This document shows, in pieces, positions 34,426 to 38,430 of a stretch of 38,430 bases of DNA. Position 1 is the stretch's first letter. Each line of letters begins with the position of its first letter. Made by a program: the position numbers and the translations under genes. The stretch spans positions 1 through 38,430 of the forward strand of contig DGSY01000108.1 of the NCBI GenBank assembly GCA_002394125.1, in the 5' to 3' direction. The notes beneath the pieces were generated by a model. It was not told the DNA's origin and did no database searches. It saw nothing but the letters and a program-made list of their open reading frames with translations. This DNA is from Ruminococcus sp. UBA4350. Its GTDB lineage: Bacteria; Bacillota; Clostridia; Oscillospirales; Ruminococcaceae.

Positions 34426-35301
34426 ATGTATATCAAGGATGCGGCCAAATATCAGGAGCTTAAGGTTCAGGGCGAGGAGCTGGAGCAGTTTCTGCAAAGC
34501 ACCGAGCATTCCGAGCAGGATAAGCAGATGCGGCTCATGGAATACCTGAATGAGCTGAATACCGAACGTGCTGCCGATCTCGGCGTTTCGTTTACGGAGC
34601 GGATGCTCGAACGGATCCGCGCTGCTTTCGAGGCGCATCCGACCGCAGATCTTGCCGTCGATCAGCTTTATACCTGTCTGCTGCTCCAGCAGTTCCATTC
34701 CATGCAGTTTGATGCATGGCGCGCACATCCCGCGATCACAGAAAGCCAGAGCGCGCTGACCATGCTCGAAGCAGAGGGCAGATGGTCTGACTGTCTGCGC
34801 TACTGTCAGGATACCGCAAATACCTATGCCGAGGCGCATTTCTGGCCGGAGGCACTCGCCTATGCGATCCGTGCGCACAACAGCACCAGAGAGTTGCTCC
34901 GGAAGGATATCAAGGTTCTGGAAAACGGTGAGCTGCTCGATATGGCCGACAGTGCCTATTCGGTCATCACCTGCGCGCTCAATACGGCTGACGGCGTTTC
35001 GCCTGAGATCGAGCAGATGCTCCGTGAGGATCTCGGCAGCGACAGCTATTCCGCCGTCCGTGCAGAGGCACAGGAATCCAAGGATGCAGAGCCGGTCTTT
35101 GATCCGGTCGAACTGACGCCGGAATATCTCGCGATCCGTTCCGAGCTGGAGGAAAAGATCGACGAAGCACTGGAGCATGAGCGCGGCTATTACGATTACT
35201 GCAAGGAATACTGGATGGCCAAGCGCATGATTTTGCGCAGCGACTACGGCATTCGCTGGAAGTCACCGGCGACACTCAATCCGAACGAGGAATTCCACTG
35301 A
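34426..35301 (+). CDS. Hypothetical helical cytosolic protein
   Basis: The 291-aa protein has no signal peptide or membrane segment. Composition is rich in Glu, Ala and Leu, with predicted helices throughout (QGEELEQFLQSTEHSEQDKQ, LEAEGRWSDCLRYCQDTANT). The middle part (about 115-160) reads like helical-hairpin, TPR-like material, which is an impression and not a match. I do not recognise a family. It starts behind GGAGG, has its own promoter (34324-34352), and ends at a hairpin (35310-35339), so it is probably monocistronic. No functional clue comes from the neighbours. Confidence 0.7.
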   Translation: MYIKDAAKYQELKVQGEELEQFLQSTEHSEQDKQMRLMEYLNELNTERAADLGVSFTERMLERIRAAFEAHPTADLAVDQLYTCLLLQQFHSMQFDAWRAHPAITESQSALTMLEAEGRWSDCLRYCQDTANTYAEAHFWPEALAYAIRAHNSTRELLRKDIKVLENGELLDMADSAYSVITCALNTADGVSPEIEQMLREDLGSDSYSAVRAEAQESKDAEPVFDPVELTPEYLAIRSELEEKIDEALEHERGYYDYCKEYWMAKRMILRSDYGIRWKSPATLNPNEEFH

Positions 35302-35309
35302 AAATCAAC

Positions 35310-35343
35310 AGGCGGACAGCACTTCGGTTCTGTCCGCCTTCAT
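35310..35343 (+). terminator. Hairpin, likely terminator after the 34426 gene
   Basis: AGGCGGACAG (35310-35319) pairs perfectly with CTGTCCGCCT (35330-35339) across 10 nt. The T tract (TTCATT) is weak, so it may be a partial terminator or an mRNA stabiliser before the next gene at 35369. Confidence 0.6.
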
Positions 35344-35368
35344 TATCACAGAAATGAGGTATACAATA

Positions 35369-35845
35369 ATGTTTCGCAAACTGGCAAGGATCAAACAGCA
35401 GCTTGACGATGCGGAATGCATCCGCATTCTGACCGAAGAAAAGCGCGGTGTGCTTTCTGTTCTCGGCGATGACGGCTATCCCTACGGAATGCCGCTCAAC
35501 CATTATTATGATCCGGCGGACGGCAGGCTCTATTTTCACAGCGGCATGACCGGCCACAAGATCGACGCGATCCGGCGTGAAGCAAAGGCGTCGTTCTGTA
35601 TCATGGACGGCGGCACACCGGATGAGAACGGCTGGTCGCTGATATTCCGCAGTGTGATCGTCTTCGGCAGGATCGAGATCGTCGAAGACCGGAGCCGCGT
35701 CATTGAGATCAGCCGCAAGCTCAGCCATAAATTCACGCAGGACGAAGCCTATATCGACAATGAGGTCGAGAAGCACGGCGCAAGGACACTGATGTTCGCG
35801 CTGGTGCCGGAGCATATCTGCGGAAAACGCGTCAGCGAAAAGTAA
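35369..35845 (+). CDS. Pyridoxamine 5'-phosphate oxidase family (FMN-binding split barrel) protein
   Basis: The 158-aa flavin-binding split-barrel protein has KRGVLSVLGDDGYPYGMPLN, then LYFHSGMTGHKIDAIRREAK and SVIVFGRIEIVEDR. This subfamily (NimA-like/HugZ-like small proteins) is common in anaerobes and usually reduces small molecules or binds heme or F420-like cofactors. True pyridoxamine oxidase activity is unlikely. The start at 35369 is preferred over the in-frame ATG at 35354, because GAGGT lies about 8 bp before it. Repeat R4 begins 11 bp after the stop, and the transcript should end at 36042. Confidence 0.88.
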   Translation: MFRKLARIKQQLDDAECIRILTEEKRGVLSVLGDDGYPYGMPLNHYYDPADGRLYFHSGMTGHKIDAIRREAKASFCIMDGGTPDENGWSLIFRSVIVFGRIEIVEDRSRVIEISRKLSHKFTQDEAYIDNEVEKHGARTLMFALVPEHICGKRVSEK

Positions 35846-35856
35846 GTCGGCAGTAC

Positions 35857-36003
35857 CGGTCGGCAGTGCCGACAGCCGTTTCCCTACGGCAGCATTTTGC
35901 AGAGCCTATCAGGGCTATCGCTGTTACGGCGCTGACCGCACCTGTTTTACAGTCTGAGGATATCTCATCCTGCTTTCATTTGCTTTCGGAGAACTATAGA
36001 TCG
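35857..36003 (+). repeat. Dispersed 3'-UTR repeat, copy R4 (subtype 2)
   Basis: It runs from CGGTCGGCAGTGCCGACAG to TAGATCG. It is 147 bp, the same length as R3, with about 78% identity and no gaps. An extra partial copy of the palindrome (GTCGGCAGTAC) lies between the stop codon and the repeat at 35846-35856. CCGGTCGGCAG at its left edge recurs inverted as CTGCCGACCGG at 36015-36025, so the copy has inverted ends like R2. The plus frame 35866-36057 running through it is most likely not a gene. Confidence 0.78.
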
Positions 36004-36007
36004 CAGA

Positions 36008-36042
36008 GCGAGCCCTGCCGACCGGCAGAGCCCGCTTTTTTT
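36008..36042 (+). terminator. Intrinsic terminator made by the right end of repeat R4
   Basis: GCGaGCcCTGCC (from 36008) pairs with GGCAGaGCcCGC (to 36035), with two mismatches and a tiny loop, and seven T follow at 36036-36042. It ends the oxidoreductase transcript. The T tract reaches into the stop codon of the converging protease gene. Confidence 0.78.
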
Positions 36043-37603
36043 ATTCTTCAGATATAATCACCGTATATCTTCCGCCCACCAGCTCACCGACAGTGATTTT
36101 GATACCGGTATCGACCGTCTGATAGCCGCTGCTGTCATACCAGTGAAAACCGCTGATGCTGCCGTCGATCTCGTCATATGTGCGGAAGAATCCGCCGCCT
36201 TCTGCATCGTTCGCGAGCCGCAGCACACGCTGTCTGTTATTGCTTTCATCATACAGCTTGGAGTAATTCTCATACTTGAACATCTGCCCGAAGGGGGAAG
36301 CCTCTGCGTGCAGAACGCGGATGCCGCCGTTTCCGAAGCTGCCCCACCAGTTCGGATTGTTGCCCTCGATCGTCGCATATTCGACCACCATGTATTCGCT
36401 GAAATATCCGTTCAGATCATAGCGCGGAATGATAATGCAGTTTCCTTCGACCTGCGAGGATCTCAGCTTATAGACCTGCGTGCCGCCGGTGTAGACATGA
36501 ATCTGCGAGGGCTTATACCAGCCGAACATAAGCTTGGAAAATGCGCACATATCAAACCGCGCATCATCCATCATCTCCCAGCCGGCCTGCCCGTGCAGAC
36601 CCTCCCAGTCATCCTCTGCATTCTTGTATTTATAATAGTCCGGCAGACCCATGCCGTGACCGAGCTCATGAATCCATGTGCTGTTGTATTCGATCTTGTC
36701 CGAGGGCGCTGTATTGCCGAGGATGATATTGCCCGGCTGGATACCGTCATAGCGACTGCTTCCCCGATATCGTCCGGAGCAGGGCCACCAGCCGTCATCG
36801 GACGTCGTGTCCGCAACAGAAAGCAGAATCGTATCCATGATGCCGTCGCGGTTGACATCGTAGCGGGTGAAATCAATTTCATCGTCCATGTCCGACATCA
36901 GCTCGTCAAGCAGTCTGGTCGCATCCGCCCAGTAATTGCCTTCATCGTCGATATAGACATAATCAGTGGAATTATACCGTGCGTTATAGCGGTAGATGTC
37001 CGCATTCATCGTCAGCGCACCGTAGGAGGCGCGCTCATAATATCCGATCACGCTCTCCAGCGGATAGGCCGGATCATTCGGATCGCCGGGGCCGAAGGAG
37101 GTCTGATAGATCTCCTCTGTCGTGTAGCTCTTTGTAAATTTGCAGTCCGGGAATTCGACAACGAGCATCAGCAGCGTATTCGTTCCCTGACAGCGCAGCG
37201 AGGGCGAGAACTGACTGATCGGCGCTTCGATAAAATCCTCGTCCGCAGATTCCTCATAGATGATATCCGGCTCATAAAGGCCGAGCGCTGCGCGCTTGAT
37301 GAGCGTGAGATCCAGCGCATTCACGCAGCCGTCCGCATTCAGATCCGCATAAAACGCCATGCTCCGCTGCTCGCCGTCCGGACAGTTCACCTGCATCAGC
37401 TCCAGCTTCATACCGTTATAAATCAGGGACTGCTCCAGAAAGATCACATCGCCGATGTCAATATAGCCGTCCTGTGTGAGATCGCCGCGCTGACCGAGTG
37501 ATGTCCGGATCACCTCCGCACCTGCCGAAAACGCCGGCAGCGCGGCAGCCGTACAGATCCCCGCAAGCAGACCGCAGAGCAGCCGTTTGCATTTTTTTAT
37601 CAT
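36041..37603 (-). CDS. Secreted M6-type metalloprotease with N-terminal dockerin
   Basis: The 520-aa protein has a signal peptide (residues 1-29, LLCGLLAGICTAAALPAFSA). A type I dockerin follows at about 40-110, with two calcium-loop repeats (GDLTQDGYIDIGDVIFLEQS and YADLNADGCVNALDLTLIKR). Next comes a zinc protease domain with WIHELGHGMGLPDYYK (HExxHxxGxxD, about 309-321), of the immune-inhibitor-A/M6 type. The C-terminal third is beta-rich and may bind protein or carbohydrate. Dockerins plug into cohesins on scaffoldins, so this enzyme is probably carried on a cellulosome-like or surface complex. A dockerin placed before a protease is less usual than the C-terminal position. The gene has its own strong promoter (37657-37685). 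Confidence 0.92.
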   Translation of the reverse strand: MIKKCKRLLCGLLAGICTAAALPAFSAGAEVIRTSLGQRGDLTQDGYIDIGDVIFLEQSLIYNGMKLELMQVNCPDGEQRSMAFYADLNADGCVNALDLTLIKRAALGLYEPDIIYEESADEDFIEAPISQFSPSLRCQGTNTLLMLVVEFPDCKFTKSYTTEEIYQTSFGPGDPNDPAYPLESVIGYYERASYGALTMNADIYRYNARYNSTDYVYIDDEGNYWADATRLLDELMSDMDDEIDFTRYDVNRDGIMDTILLSVADTTSDDGWWPCSGRYRGSSRYDGIQPGNIILGNTAPSDKIEYNSTWIHELGHGMGLPDYYKYKNAEDDWEGLHGQAGWEMMDDARFDMCAFSKLMFGWYKPSQIHVYTGGTQVYKLRSSQVEGNCIIIPRYDLNGYFSEYMVVEYATIEGNNPNWWGSFGNGGIRVLHAEASPFGQMFKYENYSKLYDESNNRQRVLRLANDAEGGGFFRTYDEIDGSISGFHWYDSSGYQTVDTGIKITVGELVGGRYTVIISEE

Positions 37604-37656
37604 AAGAAAACCTCCCGTCTGTATTTCTCGTCGGAATGCATCTTCATTCTCTGTCC

Positions 37657-37685
37657 ATTATACTATATTGATATTGCATTGTCAA
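37657..37685 (-). promoter_or_regulatory. Perfect-consensus promoter of the dockerin protease
   Basis: On the minus strand TTGACA (37685-37680) and TATAAT (37662-37657) are 17 bp apart, 53 bp before the ATG at 37603. A GGGAGG site lies just before the ATG. The remaining gap to the SASP gene (37686-37909) has no gene; only the leader hairpin listed next was noted. Confidence 0.85.
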
Positions 37686-37853
37686 TAACGCATTGTATAT
37701 CCTGCATGATTGATTGCACTGTCATATGAAAACAGCAAACGCTTTTTTGTACGCTGCAAAACGGATTCCAGAAGATTCCTATGATAATCCGCACATCGCC
37801 GCTTATAATACTAACACGGCAGCAAACACATGAAGCGACTGCAATCGGGCAGC

Positions 37854-37886
37854 CGCTTCGCAAACCGGCTGCCGATAGCGCAAACG
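37854..37886 (+). other. Leader hairpin upstream of the SASP gene
   Basis: ATCGGGCAGCCG (37854-37865) pairs with CGGCTGCCGAT (37876-37886) with one bulged G. It ends 23 bp before the SASP start codon and 8 bp before the GGAAAAGGAG site. It could stabilise the spore-stage mRNA. A sporulation promoter (sigma-G/F type) was looked for further upstream, but no convincing spacing was found. Confidence 0.4.
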
Positions 37887-37909
37887 CGCTGGAAAAGGAG
37901 AGAATTACC

Positions 37910-38158
37910 ATGAAGGGTGAAATGACACAGAAGGGCAAGGAAGCGCTTGAGCGTTTCAAGATGGAGTCTGCAAGCGAGGTCGGCGTGACGCTGAACAACG
38001 GCTATAACGGTGACCTGACCTCCCGTCAGGCCGGTTCGATCGGCGGCCAGATGGTCAACATGATGAGTCCGGAACAACAATTTGAGTTCATCCGCAGCGA
38101 TGTCAAATCGCAGATGCATACGCGGATCCTGACCTATTCGGTGCAGGTCGGGATCTGA
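37910..38158 (+). CDS. Alpha/beta-type small acid-soluble spore protein
   Basis: SASPs coat DNA in the spore core, protect it from UV and heat, and are degraded at germination. The 82-aa protein has the family's second conserved block, GDLTSRQAGSIGGQMVNMM, at about 34-52, and the preceding SEVGVTLNNGY. The germination protease site in the family lies at the EVG/EIA-like position, here ASEVGVT. An extra C-terminal stretch (FEFIRSDVKSQMHTRILTYS) is longer than in Bacillus SASPs. The start at 37910 is fixed by AAAAGGAG. Its presence argues for true endospore formation, in line with spoVG. Confidence 0.9.
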   Translation: MKGEMTQKGKEALERFKMESASEVGVTLNNGYNGDLTSRQAGSIGGQMVNMMSPEQQFEFIRSDVKSQMHTRILTYSVQVGI

Positions 38159-38197
38159 GCTGCAGAATCATATCGCAATGTACACGTAAATCACAGC

Positions 38198-38226
38198 TTG
38201 ACAAATTCATGCGTTTCGGTTAAAAT
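38198..38226 (+). promoter_or_regulatory. Sigma-A promoter of the antitoxin-toxin operon
   Basis: TTGACA (38198-38203) and TAAAAT (38221-38226) are 17 bp apart. Transcription should begin near 38233, so AAGGAGG at 38227-38233 would fall mostly outside the mRNA. The working ribosome site is then GAGGTG at 38238-38243, which sets the ATG start at 38250. Confidence 0.72.
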
Positions 38227-38249
38227 AAGGAGGAAACGAGGTGACCCAC

Positions 38250-38420
38250 ATGGAGATTACAAGAGATCAGGCGATCAAGAATGCAGTTGCATCTGCCGAA
38301 ATGGAAGGCTTACACCCGACCGAGAAAGATATTGCCCGTATCCGGGATTTTGTAGAGAAGAAACTCACACACGAGGAATTTGTTTCATTGATACTTGCCG
38401 ATGTAAAAGAGGTATCATAA
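38250..38420 (+). CDS. VbhA-type antitoxin of a Fic toxin module
   Basis: The 56-aa protein begins MEITRDQAIKNAVASAEMEG. S15-A-E-M-E19-G20 matches the inhibitory helix motif [S/T]xxxE[G/N] of class I Fic antitoxins, whose Glu reaches into the toxin's ATP site and blocks AMPylation. The rest (HPTEKDIARIRDFVEKKLTH) forms further short helices. The next ATG begins inside its stop codon (TAATG at 38418-38422), the coupling expected for a toxin made right after its antitoxin. An in-frame GTG at 38241 with AGGAGG before it is an alternative start, but the promoter position disfavours it. The toxin itself is outside the window. Confidence 0.8.
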   Translation: MEITRDQAIKNAVASAEMEGLHPTEKDIARIRDFVEKKLTHEEFVSLILADVKEVS

Positions 38421-38430
38421 TGGCTATTTA
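38420..38430 (+). CDS. Start of next gene, expected Fic-family toxin (cut by window edge)
   Basis: Only ATGGCTATTTA is present: Met-Ala-Ile and part of the next codon, overlapping the antitoxin stop by one base. Calling it Fic rests wholly on the VbhA-type antitoxin before it. Confidence 0.45.

Noticed and set aside
35866..36057. 63-aa frame inside repeat R4 (and the 70-aa frame at 23192-23404 inside R3)
   Set aside because: They share peptide-level likeness only because the DNA is the same repeat. The changes are not biased to silent sites, and no ribosome binding site precedes either.
38241..38249. GTG start for the antitoxin behind AGGAGG
   Set aside because: The AGGAGG touches the -10 box and would not be in the transcript from the visible promoter. 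ATG 38250 with GAGGTG fits better. It is kept as an alternative only.
1..38430. CRISPR arrays, rRNA, tRNA genes and known riboswitches
   Set aside because: No regularly spaced direct repeats, no cloverleaf with a CCA-like acceptor, and no recognised aptamer core were seen by eye. A tRNAscan or Infernal run would be needed to exclude them fully.

Overview
The window looks like chromosome from a spore-forming, anaerobic, gut-type Firmicute of the Oscillospiraceae/Ruminococcus kind. The pointers are a secreted M6-type protease with an N-terminal dockerin (cellulosome-type docking module), an alpha/beta-type small acid-soluble spore protein, SpoVG, a long-form Rel and HemZ, in fairly GC-rich DNA with sigma-A promoters close to TTGACA-17-TATAAT. 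This assignment is inferred from gene content only.

Layout. Positions 1-1.95 kb are the decayed edge of an integrated element. They hold one intact hypothetical gene, a frameshifted and truncated DEDD exonuclease start (the kind normally fused to a RecQ-type helicase), an orphan coding-like stretch, and a tyrosine integrase that has lost its middle. The scar ends about 25 bp before the -35 box of pyk. From 2.0 to 8.2 kb, pyk is followed by a GAF-ABC ATPase fusion and its giant FtsX-type permease (1168 aa with two extracytoplasmic coiled-coil blocks). From 8.4 to 13.0 kb on the minus strand lies a likely operon murC-lexA-zapA-U32 hydroxylase. A divergent, AT-rich gap with four DnaA-box-like 9-mers separates it from spoVG. 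From 13.8 to 17.1 kb come yfhO and an ADP-ribose/NUDIX hydrolase. From 17.1 to 21.1 kb are hemZ, an AT-rich Mrr-like endonuclease and tatD. From 21.3 to 28.2 kb are an MBL hydrolase, a P-loop kinase-like protein, two gene fragments, and recJ-SHOCT-rel.

A Wzz-like membrane protein (28.4-29.9 kb) is divergent from an AT-rich DUF4230 gene under a perfect consensus promoter. Next come a DUF1846/UPF0371 gene with a small membrane protein, a lipoprotein nuclease, an unknown gene and a flavin-type oxidoreductase. The dockerin protease is on the minus strand. The right edge has a spore SASP and a VbhA-type antitoxin whose Fic toxin should begin at 38420, just outside the window.

The most interesting unnamed structure is a dispersed repeat present four times (8190, 21084-21325, 23249-23395, 35857-36003). 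All four copies begin with the same GTCGGCA..TGCCGAC palindrome. All lie immediately downstream of a stop codon, in the same orientation as the upstream gene. The two plus-strand copies sit between a stop codon and an intrinsic terminator, so they are probably transcribed as 3' UTR. One copy is bounded by perfect 16-bp inverted repeats, and one abuts a GNAT gene that has lost its 5' half. They look like MITE-like, structured 3'-UTR elements.
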